The notes under the pieces are model-generated. The model was not told the origin of the DNA. It saw only the letters and a list, made by a program, of their open reading frames with translations, and did not search any database. From contig NZ_CP076668.1 in assembly GCF_018968705.1 (NCBI RefSeq), forward strand, positions 434,001 to 498,000: a DNA stretch of 64,000 nucleotides. Reading direction: 5' to 3'. This document shows, one piece after another, positions 39,499 through 47,169 of the stretch. Source of the stretch: Pseudomonas lijiangensis (GTDB lineage: Bacteria > Pseudomonadota > Gammaproteobacteria > Pseudomonadales > Pseudomonadaceae). Every line of letters begins with the position of its first letter. Positions within the stretch are counted from its first letter, which is position 1. A program made the position numbers and the translations under genes.

Positions 39499-40677
39499 TC
39501 AGACGTACTGTGCCGCCGCATAGGCCGATGCCCAGGCCCACTGGAAATTGAAACCGCCCAGGTGGCCGCTCACATCCAGCACCTCGCCCACGAAATACAG
39601 CCCCGGTGACTTCAGCGACTCCATGGTCTTGGAAGACACTTCACGGGTATCGATTCCGCCCAGGGTGACTTCGGCTGTGCGATAGCCTTCGGTGCCCGCC
39701 GGCACAACCCGCCAGCTCGCCAGTTTTTCGGCGATGTCGGCCAGTTCGGCGTGGGTGTACTGTTTCATGGGTTTTGAAGCGAACCACTGTTCGGCCAGCA
39801 GGTTGGCCATCTTCTTGGTGAAGATTTCCCCCAGCAAGGTTTTCAGTTCGCTGTTCGGGCGTTCTGCCTGCTGCTCGGCCAGCCAGCCCGGGACGTCGTG
39901 ATCGGGCAGCAGGTTGATTTCCACACTGTCACCCGGTTGCCAGAACGACGAGATCTGCAGAATTGCCGGACCACTGAGGCCGCGGTGGGTAAACAGGATG
40001 TTTTCGCGAAAGCTTGTGTCATTGCAACTGACCAGACAGTCCACCGACGTCCCCGACAGCTCGCTGCACAACTCCTTGAGCTGGTCGGTAATGGTGAACG
40101 GCACCAGCCCGGCGCGAGTCGGCAGCAGCGTATGGCCAAATTGCTTGCCGACCTGATAACCGAAACCTGTGGCACCCAGCGTCGGAATCGACAGGCCGCC
40201 GGTGGCGATCACCAGCGACTCGCAGCTCAAGGTGCCAAGGGTGGTTTCCAGGCGGTAGCCGGTTTCGGTCTTTTCGATCTGCTGCACGGACGTGTCCATG
40301 TGCAGGCTTGCACCGGCTTGTCGGCATTCTTCGAGCAGCATTTCCAGGATGTCGCTGGACTTGTTATCGCAAAACAACTGGCCCAGCTTCTTCTCGTGAT
40401 AAGGCACGCCATGTCTGGCAACCATCTCGATGAAGTCCCACTGGGTGTAGCGGGCCAGGGCCGATTTGCAGAAGTGCGGATTCTGCGACAGAAAATTGCC
40501 TGGCTCGGTGTACATGTTGGTGAAGTTGCAGCGCCCGCCACCGGACATGAGGATCTTCTTGCCCGGCTTGTTGGCGTGATCAATCAACATCACCTTGCGC
40601 CCGCGACCTGCGGCGGTCAGCGCACACATCAAACCTGCGGCGCCAGCGCCAATGATTACAACGTCAGTAACGGGCAC
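39499..40677 (-). CDS. HI0933/YhiN-family flavoprotein oxidoreductase
   Basis: The 392-residue protein starts with a dinucleotide-binding fold (VVIIGAGAAGLMCAL) and has MSGGGRCNFTN, characteristic of the HI0933/YhiN flavoprotein family, plus a second nucleotide-binding end block (GEVLDVSGHLGGFNFQWAWA). It binds FAD and perhaps NAD(P)H; the reaction has not been settled. The GTG at 40677 is used, with GAGGAC upstream. A perfect 23-bp REP inverted pair separates it from dbpA, which is transcribed in the same direction. Confidence 0.87.
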   Translation of the reverse strand: MPVTDVVIIGAGAAGLMCALTAAGRGRKVMLIDHANKPGKKILMSGGGRCNFTNMYTEPGNFLSQNPHFCKSALARYTQWDFIEMVARHGVPYHEKKLGQLFCDNKSSDILEMLLEECRQAGASLHMDTSVQQIEKTETGYRLETTLGTLSCESLVIATGGLSIPTLGATGFGYQVGKQFGHTLLPTRAGLVPFTITDQLKELCSELSGTSVDCLVSCNDTSFRENILFTHRGLSGPAILQISSFWQPGDSVEINLLPDHDVPGWLAEQQAERPNSELKTLLGEIFTKKMANLLAEQWFASKPMKQYTHAELADIAEKLASWRVVPAGTEGYRTAEVTLGGIDTREVSSKTMESLKSPGLYFVGEVLDVSGHLGGFNFQWAWASAYAAAQYV

Positions 40678-40709
40678 AGCATGGTCCTCTGGTGTTCGGT
40701 ATGGGGGCT

Positions 40710-40762
40710 TTCGCGAATGAATTCGCTCCTACAAATTCCGTAGGAGCGAATTCATTCGCGAA
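40710..40762. repeat. perfect inverted pair of 23-bp REP units
   Basis: Two copies of the 23-bp REP-like unit face each other at 40710-40732 and 40740-40762, with a seven-base spacer. They are perfectly complementary, so the RNA would fold into a very stable hairpin just after the dbpA stop and before yhiN. The pair may act as a transcription or decay barrier between the two genes. Confidence 0.85.
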
Positions 40763-40769
40763 GGGGTCA

Positions 40770-42149
40770 TCAAAGAATACGAACCCGCAACGACTTGCCC
40801 TTGATCTTGCCATTGTTCAAACGCTCCAGCGCCTGCTGGGCGATGCTGCGCTCTACGGCCACATAGGCCTGGAAGTCGAAGATGGCGATCTTGCCGACCT
40901 GCGCGCCCGGAATACCGGCTTCGCCGGTCAAGGCACCCAGAATGTCGCCTGGACGCAGCTTGTCCTTGCGGCCGGAACCGATGCACAGAGTCGTCATGGC
41001 TGGCAGCAGCTTGCCGCCTTCCTTGACGCTCAGGTTGTCGTATTGCTGCCAGTTCAGGGGCGCTTTCTGCAACTCTTCGATAGCCCGGGCACGCTGGCTT
41101 TCCGAAGGGGCTACAAGGCTGACCGCGATACCTGTTTCCCCCGCGCGTCCGGTACGACCGACGCGGTGGATGTGGATTTCCGAATCCCGTGCCAGCTCGA
41201 CGTTGATGACCATGTCCAGCGCATCAATATCCAGACCTCGGGCCGCTACGTCAGTGGCCACCAGCACCGAAGTGCTGCGGTTGGCGAACATCGCCAGCAC
41301 CTGATCGCGGTCACGCTGCTCCAGATCGCCATGCAGGCCCACGGCGGACATGCCCTTGGCTGTCAGGTGATCCACCACTTCCTGCACTTGCTGCTTGGTG
41401 AAGCAGAACGCAACGCAGGATGTCGGGCGGAAATGGCCAAGCACCTTGACCACGGCTTCCAGACGTTGCTCCGGAGAGATTTCGTAGAAAATCTGCTCGA
41501 TCTGGCTGTCGGCATGCAGCGCCTCGACCTTGACGGTCTGCGGATCGCGCATGAATTTCGAGGCCAGTTGCTTGATGCCGACCGGGTAGGTGGCCGAGAA
41601 CAGCAGGGTCTGGCGACGTTGCGGAGTCTGCTCGATGATGTCGGCGATGGCGTCGTAGAAACCCATGTCCAGCATGCGGTCCGCTTCATCGAGAATCAGC
41701 GTGTTCAGACCGTCCAGTACCAGCGAGCCCTTGCGCAGGTGCTGCTGGATACGGCCCGGCGTGCCGACGATGATATGCGCGCCATGCTCCAGCGAACCGA
41801 TCTGCGGCCCGAAAGGTACGCCGCCGCACAGGGTCAGTACCTTGATGTTGTCTTCGGAGCGGGCCAGACGACGAATTTCCTTGGCCACCTGATCGGCCAG
41901 CTCGCGAGTCGGGCACATCACCAGAGCCTGGCAACCGAAGAAGCGCGGGTTGATCGGGTTCAGCAGACCGATACCAAAGGCGGCGGTCTTGCCGCTGCCG
42001 GTCTTGGCCTGAGCGATCAGGTCCATGCCCTTGAGAATCACCGGCAGGCTTTGCGCCTGAATCGGCGTCATCTGGGCGTAACCAAGCGACTCCAGGTTAG
42101 CCAGCATGGCGGCGGACAGGGGCAAAGTGTTGAAAGCGGTGTTAGTCAC
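40770..42149 (-). CDS. dbpA: ATP-dependent RNA helicase DbpA
   Basis: The 459-residue helicase has the DEAD-box set: AQAKTGSGKTAAF (motif I), PTRELADQVAKE (Ia), LDEADRMLD (II), SATYP (III) and HRVGRTGRAG (VI). The last 75 residues form the DbpA C-terminal RNA-binding domain that recognises hairpin 92 of 23S rRNA. It remodels the peptidyl-transferase region during large-subunit assembly. GTG at 42149 was chosen because it gives the family N-terminus after GCAGG; a TTG 21 bases upstream also opens the frame. A 155-bp mobile repeat lies upstream in its leader region. Confidence 0.93.
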   Translation of the reverse strand: MTNTAFNTLPLSAAMLANLESLGYAQMTPIQAQSLPVILKGMDLIAQAKTGSGKTAAFGIGLLNPINPRFFGCQALVMCPTRELADQVAKEIRRLARSEDNIKVLTLCGGVPFGPQIGSLEHGAHIIVGTPGRIQQHLRKGSLVLDGLNTLILDEADRMLDMGFYDAIADIIEQTPQRRQTLLFSATYPVGIKQLASKFMRDPQTVKVEALHADSQIEQIFYEISPEQRLEAVVKVLGHFRPTSCVAFCFTKQQVQEVVDHLTAKGMSAVGLHGDLEQRDRDQVLAMFANRSTSVLVATDVAARGLDIDALDMVINVELARDSEIHIHRVGRTGRAGETGIAVSLVAPSESQRARAIEELQKAPLNWQQYDNLSVKEGGKLLPAMTTLCIGSGRKDKLRPGDILGALTGEAGIPGAQVGKIAIFDFQAYVAVERSIAQQALERLNNGKIKGKSLRVRIL

Positions 42150-42258
42150 GACGGTGGACCTGCAAAACAAAAATGTCGCGCAGTGTATCAGGTCGCAAGG
42201 CCAGGCAGGTGCTACGGCGGCGGGTGGCTGTATTTAATGCACAATAAGTCAGACATAA

Positions 42259-42449
42259 AAAAGCCGCCTCAAGGGGTAATGTCGATCAGTTAAGGTCAAT
42301 GAATCACTTTGTGGGAGGCAGCTTGCTGGCGACTTTGGCGTACAGGCGCAGAATATCTGCCAGTTTCAAGGCCCTCTCGCCAGCAAGCTGCCTCCCACAG
42401 GTTTTGTTTGTGCCTTAACTGATCGGCATTAGCCTCAAGGACGGCTTTT
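42259..42449 (-). terminator. terminator hairpin split by a 155-bp element
   Basis: AAAAGCCG (42259-42266) and CGGCTTTT (42442-42449) are the two arms of a hairpin followed on the minus strand by a T run. Without the insertion the arms would enclose only about nine bases (CCTCAAGGA on the plus strand). It lies after the stop of the 44-residue gene. The mobile element sits in the loop, so the arms are now about 175 bases apart. Confidence 0.7.
42277..42431. mobile_element. 155-bp REPIN/MITE-like element, copy 1
   Basis: The element is bounded by terminal inverted repeats TAATGTCGATCAGTTAAGG (42277-42295) and its complement (42413-42431), with one mismatch in 19. Inside are two facing REP arms starting GTGGGAGGCAGCTTGCTGG (42311-42331 and 42379-42399). 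It is flanked by an 11-base direct repeat, GCCTCAAGGGG at 42266-42276 and GCCTCAAGGAC at 42432-42442, 9 of 11 the same, taken as a target duplication. It codes for no protein and would need a transposase in trans. Confidence 0.8.
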
Positions 42450-42453
42450 GTAT

Positions 42454-42588
42454 TCACGCTATTTTTGGCGGCGCTACTTGCTTTAAAGAGCCATTCTTGA
42501 TTGCACGTTCTATTTTTGCGAAAGCATCGCCAAGGCGTGCTGCTTTCATTTGTTGCAAATCTTTAATGGTCAGTTTTTCGGTAACCAT
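42454..42588 (-). CDS. 44-residue basic protein, unknown
   Basis: An ATG at 42588 is preceded by AAAGGAGACTGGC, a near-ideal ribosome site, and opens a 44-residue frame (starting MVTEKLTIKDLQQMKAARLG). The product is helical in appearance and Lys/Ala-rich, with no signal peptide or membrane segment. The stop is followed by a terminator hairpin, now split by a mobile element, which supports a real transcription unit. I recognise no family. It could be a small regulatory or host-factor-like protein; this is unknown. Confidence 0.65.
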   Translation of the reverse strand: MVTEKLTIKDLQQMKAARLGDAFAKIERAIKNGSLKQVAPPKIA

Positions 42589-42675
42589 GCCAGTCTCCTT
42601 TGGAGAGGCGTACAGGTAAAAGCTAAGGTATCGAGTCTAGTCACGTAAATGTATTAACGGGACTATTCTGCCTGC

Positions 42676-44073
42676 TCAAACCCTTTTCCGCTTGCCCTCC
42701 TGCGCAGGCAATTGCAGGAATATCCCTGCCGCGAACATCGCCAGTATGCCGACGCTCAGGAAGGTGAGCTGGAAGGCGCCCAATACGTTGCTGACTTCGC
42801 CGGTAGCCACTTCATCGCTGAAACCGCCCAGCAAGGCGGCAGCGGATGCCACGCCCAGGCTCAGTGACAATTGTGCAACGACTGACAGCAGGCTGTTGCC
42901 ACTGGCGGTGCTGGCGTCGTCCAGGTCGATGAGGGTCACGGTGTTCATGGCGGTGAACTGCAAGGCGTTCACTGCGCCCAACAGAGCCAGATGGACAAGC
43001 AGTATCCAGTACGGGGTTTGAGTGTCCACCAGCGCAAGTGTCGCCAGCAGTATTCCCAGCAGTAGCGTGTTGCCGGTCAGAATGGTGCGATACCCCAGCA
43101 GTTCGATCAGCCAGCGGGCAATGGTTTTGGCGAACATTCCGGCGGCGGCCAGCGGAAGCATGCTCATGCCGGCTTGCGCGGGTGAATAACCCAGCGGGAT
43201 CTGCAGCAGCAAGGGCACCAGGAACGGCAGGGCGCCACTGCCCAGTCGCGCAAACAGATTGCCGAGGATGCCCACCGCAAAGGTCCGGGTGCGAAACAGC
43301 GACGGTGCAAAGAGCGGGAACTCCACATGCCCGGCCCGCAGCCAGTAAGCCGCCAGACAGCCCAGGCCGGCGAACAGCAGCAAGACCACGCGCATGTGCG
43401 GCAGATGCAGTTCGCCCAGGCCTTCCAGCGCAATGGTGATCAGCACCATCGAGGCTCCGAACAGAATGAATCCTGTGCCGTCGAAGCGTGTGCGTCCTCC
43501 GCCGGGGATATCCGGGATGAAGTGCTTCACCGCATAACAGCCCAGCAACCCCACGGGAATATTGATCAGGAAGATCCAGTGCCAGCTCATGTACTCGACC
43601 ATCCAGCCGCCCATGGTCGGCCCGAGCAGCGGCCCCAACAGGCCGGGCACGGTAATGAATCCCATGATCCGCACCAGCTCCGAGCGCGGGTAGGCGCGTA
43701 GCACGATCAGGCGCCCGACAGGCAGCATCAAAGCGCCGCCAAGCCCCTGAATGATCCGTGCTGCCACCAGCATGTTCAGCGAGTTGGACAGTGCGCACAG
43801 CAACGAACCGAAGCTGAACAACAGGATGGCGCTGAAAAAGATGCGTTTGATGCCGAAGCGATCGGCAATCCACCCCGAAGCGGGAATCAGCAGGGCGATG
43901 GTCAGCATGTAGGCAATGACCACTGACTGCATGCGAAGCGGATCTTCTTCCAGGGAACGGGCCATGGAGGGCAGAGCGGTATTGAGAATCGTGCCGTCCA
44001 GGCTTTGCATGAAGAAGGCGATGGCGATGACCCAAGGCATCCAGCGCAAGGTTTTTTCGTCCAGGTGCTGCAT
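42676..44073 (-). CDS. DHA2-family MFS multidrug exporter
   Basis: The 465-residue protein has 12-14 membrane helices and MFS motifs: ALPSMARSLEEDP after helix 1, GWIADRFGIKRIFF (motif A) and GPLLGPTMGGWMVEY (motif C-like antiporter signature). It matches EmrB/HsrA-type drug:H+ antiporters. The ATG at 44073 follows AGGAAATC; an in-frame start further upstream would translate the adjacent REP repeat. There is no membrane-fusion partner or regulator gene next to it, so it is probably a single-component pump. The substrate is unknown. Confidence 0.88.
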   Translation of the reverse strand: MQHLDEKTLRWMPWVIAIAFFMQSLDGTILNTALPSMARSLEEDPLRMQSVVIAYMLTIALLIPASGWIADRFGIKRIFFSAILLFSFGSLLCALSNSLNMLVAARIIQGLGGALMLPVGRLIVLRAYPRSELVRIMGFITVPGLLGPLLGPTMGGWMVEYMSWHWIFLINIPVGLLGCYAVKHFIPDIPGGGRTRFDGTGFILFGASMVLITIALEGLGELHLPHMRVVLLLFAGLGCLAAYWLRAGHVEFPLFAPSLFRTRTFAVGILGNLFARLGSGALPFLVPLLLQIPLGYSPAQAGMSMLPLAAAGMFAKTIARWLIELLGYRTILTGNTLLLGILLATLALVDTQTPYWILLVHLALLGAVNALQFTAMNTVTLIDLDDASTASGNSLLSVVAQLSLSLGVASAAALLGGFSDEVATGEVSNVLGAFQLTFLSVGILAMFAAGIFLQLPAQEGKRKRV

Positions 44074-44091
44074 GTGATTTCCTGTGTTTTT

Positions 44092-44131
44092 TTCGCGAAT
44101 GAATTCGCTCACAAGCGAATTCATTCGCGAA
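44092..44131. repeat. inverted REP pair, short form
   Basis: TTCGCGAATGAATTCGCT (44092-44109) and its exact complement (44114-44131) are separated by four bases, giving an 18-bp hairpin. It lies between the MFS gene and the end of the PmbA-like gene. Confidence 0.8.
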
Positions 44132-44137
44132 GAACGT

Positions 44138-45463
44138 TTAGAGCGTCAAAGTCAGTTTGCTTATCAAAGCCCCCGGCAACTGAATGGAGGCTGTCTGGCG
44201 CTGGCTATAGGTGCTGGCCGACAGAATCAGTTCCCGCTCGCGGGTCAGATTTTCCAGAGCGTTGCCCAGCAGGCTGTAGGCACTGTCATCGAAGCGCATG
44301 GTGCTGACCGGCGCCACGATCTTGCCGTCTTCGACCCAGAAGGTTGCGAAACGGGTCATGCCGGTCAGGCGTGCGGCCGACTGGTCGGAGAAGTTCAGGT
44401 ACCAGAGGTTGCTGATGTACAGACCGGTGCCGAGCTGCTTGAGAATCTGTTCCTGCTCCAGAGTTCCGCCCGCCATGCTCAGTGCGCTTGGCCACTCGCC
44501 GTTGTCCGCGCCGTTGGCTTGCAGGCCGTATTCGGCGGCGCTGCTGGAATCCACCAGTTGTTCGCGGGCTTCGCCGCTGGCAATCAGGGACAGATCCTTG
44601 CGCGGATAACCTTCGCGGGAGAAGGCCGGCGACAGCGAACCACTGACCTGTTCATCCAGGCTGAACAGCGGGCTGAAACGGGTATCGCCGCTGTACAGCC
44701 GCTGCAACGGGCTGTGCTTGCTGGCCAGTGCCTGTGCGGAAAACCCGCCCCAGCACAGCATGCCGATGATTTCATCCAGTGCGGCCGGTGCCAGGTAAGC
44801 GCGGTATTGACCGGGCTCCAGAGTGCGCAGCGGCCGACCGAGAAACTCCAGTTGCTCGCGAGCCTGATTGAAGCGTCTGGCAAAGGCCTCGCTGTTCCAG
44901 TCATGTCCGGCATAGTTGGCTTTTACCGCCTGACCGTTCTCGTGGAACAGGCTCCAGTCGAAATTGAAGCTATTGGCCTGATGCCAGCCCAGCGCGCCCC
45001 AGGAACTGGCGAAGCCGCGATACACCGGCCCGGCAGCGTAAAAGCCCACCAGATCCAGACCTTGGGACAATTCGCTGATCTGCTCCACGACTTGCCCGCT
45101 GTCCGGCAGCGGCGGCTCTTGCAGGTTGTTGCTGTGCCAGGCCTCGGTATTGGGCAGCAGATACGGGTCCCTGGCGAGTGATACCAGGGTTTCGCGCAGT
45201 TGATCCAACGCCTCGCTCAAACGCTGGCTGTCGACCTGAGCATCGCCCGAAAGCGTCAGATCCAGATCGGCATGCCGACCGTCATCGATCAGTTTGAAGG
45301 TCACGCTGGCTTGCTGCACATGCCCGGCCTGACGGACCTGAGCATGATTGAAGCGAATGAAGTCCGAGGCTTCGGCGTTGTAGGTCAGGGTGAAGTGTTC
45401 GTTCGGGCCGATAGCGGCTTTGAGGACGTCGACCAATGCCTCGAATTGCTGTTGATGAGACAT
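44138..45463 (-). CDS. TldD/PmbA-family protein (TldE-like subunit)
   Basis: The 441-residue protein belongs to the TldD/PmbA (U62) family and lacks the HExxxH metal motif, as does the non-catalytic TldE/PmbA partner. Its upstream neighbour overlaps it at the stop/start junction and has the motif, so the two should form a heterodimer. The true TldD-TldE pair processes small peptides such as microcin B17 precursor and CcdA; these two are a second, divergent pair common in Pseudomonas, with unknown substrate. A GGTLEQEQIL stretch late in the protein is in the region of the cleft. Confidence 0.82.
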   Translation of the reverse strand: MSHQQQFEALVDVLKAAIGPNEHFTLTYNAEASDFIRFNHAQVRQAGHVQQASVTFKLIDDGRHADLDLTLSGDAQVDSQRLSEALDQLRETLVSLARDPYLLPNTEAWHSNNLQEPPLPDSGQVVEQISELSQGLDLVGFYAAGPVYRGFASSWGALGWHQANSFNFDWSLFHENGQAVKANYAGHDWNSEAFARRFNQAREQLEFLGRPLRTLEPGQYRAYLAPAALDEIIGMLCWGGFSAQALASKHSPLQRLYSGDTRFSPLFSLDEQVSGSLSPAFSREGYPRKDLSLIASGEAREQLVDSSSAAEYGLQANGADNGEWPSALSMAGGTLEQEQILKQLGTGLYISNLWYLNFSDQSAARLTGMTRFATFWVEDGKIVAPVSTMRFDDSAYSLLGNALENLTRERELILSASTYSQRQTASIQLPGALISKLTLTL

Positions 45464-46905
45464 CAGGCATCACCTCCAAATACATCCACACTGGCGAACA
45501 CACAGGCTGGCGAAGCGTGACCGACACGCACCACCTGATTGGGTTCGCCTTTTCCGCAATTGGGCGTGCCCAGGACCTTGAAGGTGCTGGCGTCGCCGAC
45601 CGCGCTGAGGTTGCGCCAGAACTGCGCGGAAATCGCTCGATAGTTGGGGTTCTTGACCACGCCCTTGAGTTCGCCGTTTTCGATCAACTGGCCCCACTCG
45701 CAACCGAACTGGAACTTGTTGCGCGCATCGTCGATGGACCACGAGCGGTTGGTGGACATCAGAATGCCGTGCTCGATATTGCCGATCAGTTGCTCCAGCG
45801 ACTGGTCACCCGGCTCGATATTCAGGTTGGCCATGCGGTCGATGGGCGGACGGTTCCAGTTGCAGGCGCGGCTGTTGGCTACGCCCGGCAGGCCTGAGCG
45901 GTATTGCGACAGCGCACCGCCCAGAGGCCGTTGCAACAGGCCATTGCGAATCAGGAACTGCTTGCTTGCCGCCGTGCCATCGTCGTCATGACCGTAACTG
46001 GCCAGTTGCTCGGGAATCTCGGGATCGAACGTCACGTTGAGCAGGCTGGAGCCGTATTGCAGCGTGCCGAAGTCCGATGCCTTGACGAAGCTGGTGCCGG
46101 CGTAATTGCGCTCGTCACCCAGAATCCGGTCCAGTTCCAGCGGATGGCCGATGGATTCGTGGATTTGCAGAATCATCTGGTCCGGCATCAACAGCAGATC
46201 ACGCGGCCCGGTAGGCGTGTTGGGGGCCAGGATCAATTGCAGTGCCTGATCGGCCACCTGTGCGGCTGCTCCGATCAATCCGCAATTGCTGATGATTTCT
46301 GCGCCGCCTTGTTGACCGAAGTTATCGCGGCCCAGGCTGCGGGTCTGGCTGTCACGCCCGTCATAGGCGGTCACGGCCAGGCCCGGAAAGACGAAGCGTT
46401 GCGCCTGACGAATCTCGGCGCCTGCGCTGTTGAGGTAGATCTGCTCGACGTTTTCCAGACCCAGACCGACCTGCCAGTTCACCAGACGCTCGTCCTTGGG
46501 GACCGACTTCGACTCGGCCATCAGCAGGTCGATGCAATCGCTCAGGCTCGGGAAGGCATTGCTCAGGTTGGGCGACAGGTAATCGGCGCGTGCCGTCGAG
46601 ACAGCCTGTTCGCTCAGGTCCAGCAGCGAATGCGGGGCCAGACGCCGCGCCAGTGCTTCGGCCTGTTGCAGTGCGGCCTGCAGGCCTCGTTGGGAAATAT
46701 CGTTGGTGGCGGCGTAGATTTCAACGCCGTTGAGGCGCACCGTCAGCATCGCCCCTTCATCGCTACCCAGCGACGGCGGCTCGGCCACGTTCTTGCGCAC
46801 GCTCAGGTGCTGGCTGGTCCTGCGCACATAACGTACGGAAAAAAATTGCGCATCGCTCTGCAGTGCGGCGAACCGCTGCTTGAGCTGAGCGGAGAAATCG
46901 AACAT
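45463..46905 (-). CDS. TldD-family zinc peptidase subunit
   Basis: The 480-residue protein has HESIGHPLELD (near residue 249), the HExxxH zinc site of TldD, and the conserved C-terminal segment in the same family order (NCGKGEPNQVVRVGH). It should be the catalytic half of a heterodimer with the gene that follows at a one-base overlap. The complex would cut unfolded small peptides in the cytosol. The substrate is unknown, since no precursor peptide gene is seen nearby. Its upstream region holds a 155-bp mobile repeat that begins 52 bases before the start. Confidence 0.87.
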   Translation of the reverse strand: MFDFSAQLKQRFAALQSDAQFFSVRYVRRTSQHLSVRKNVAEPPSLGSDEGAMLTVRLNGVEIYAATNDISQRGLQAALQQAEALARRLAPHSLLDLSEQAVSTARADYLSPNLSNAFPSLSDCIDLLMAESKSVPKDERLVNWQVGLGLENVEQIYLNSAGAEIRQAQRFVFPGLAVTAYDGRDSQTRSLGRDNFGQQGGAEIISNCGLIGAAAQVADQALQLILAPNTPTGPRDLLLMPDQMILQIHESIGHPLELDRILGDERNYAGTSFVKASDFGTLQYGSSLLNVTFDPEIPEQLASYGHDDDGTAASKQFLIRNGLLQRPLGGALSQYRSGLPGVANSRACNWNRPPIDRMANLNIEPGDQSLEQLIGNIEHGILMSTNRSWSIDDARNKFQFGCEWGQLIENGELKGVVKNPNYRAISAQFWRNLSAVGDASTFKVLGTPNCGKGEPNQVVRVGHASPACVFASVDVFGGDA

Positions 46906-46956
46906 GCAGGGAAGCTCCTTGTCGAGGCGGGCAAATCCCCCTTCTCACCGTTGGAG

Positions 46957-47111
46957 TAATGCCGATCAGTTAAGGTCAATGAATAACTTTGTGGGAGGCA
47001 GCTTGCTGGCGACTTCACGTACAGACACAGAGTATCTGCCAGTTTTCAGGATTTTTTCGCCAGCAAGCTGCCTCCCACATGTTTTGTTTGTGCCTTGGCT
47101 GATCGGCATTA
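46957..47111. mobile_element. 155-bp REPIN/MITE-like element, copy 2
   Basis: The same 155-bp structure as copy 1, with TAATGCCGATCAGTTAAGG at the left end and a complement at the right (CCTTGGCTGATCGGCATTA, two mismatches). The internal GTGGGAGGCAGCTTGCTGG arms are intact. A perfect 11-bp direct repeat CACCGTTGGAG flanks it at 46946-46956 and 47112-47122. It lies in the leader region of the TldD-like gene, downstream of betA. The perfect flanking repeat points to a recent insertion. Confidence 0.85.
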
Positions 47112-47169
47112 CACCGTTGGAGCGAATTCAAAGTGAGAACAGGCTTGCCCGCAAATCATAGAGCCTGAA

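Noticed and set aside
40692..42293. Plus-strand frame of 533 codons opposite dbpA
   Set aside because: It reads through a REP pair and the antisense of all DEAD-box motifs.
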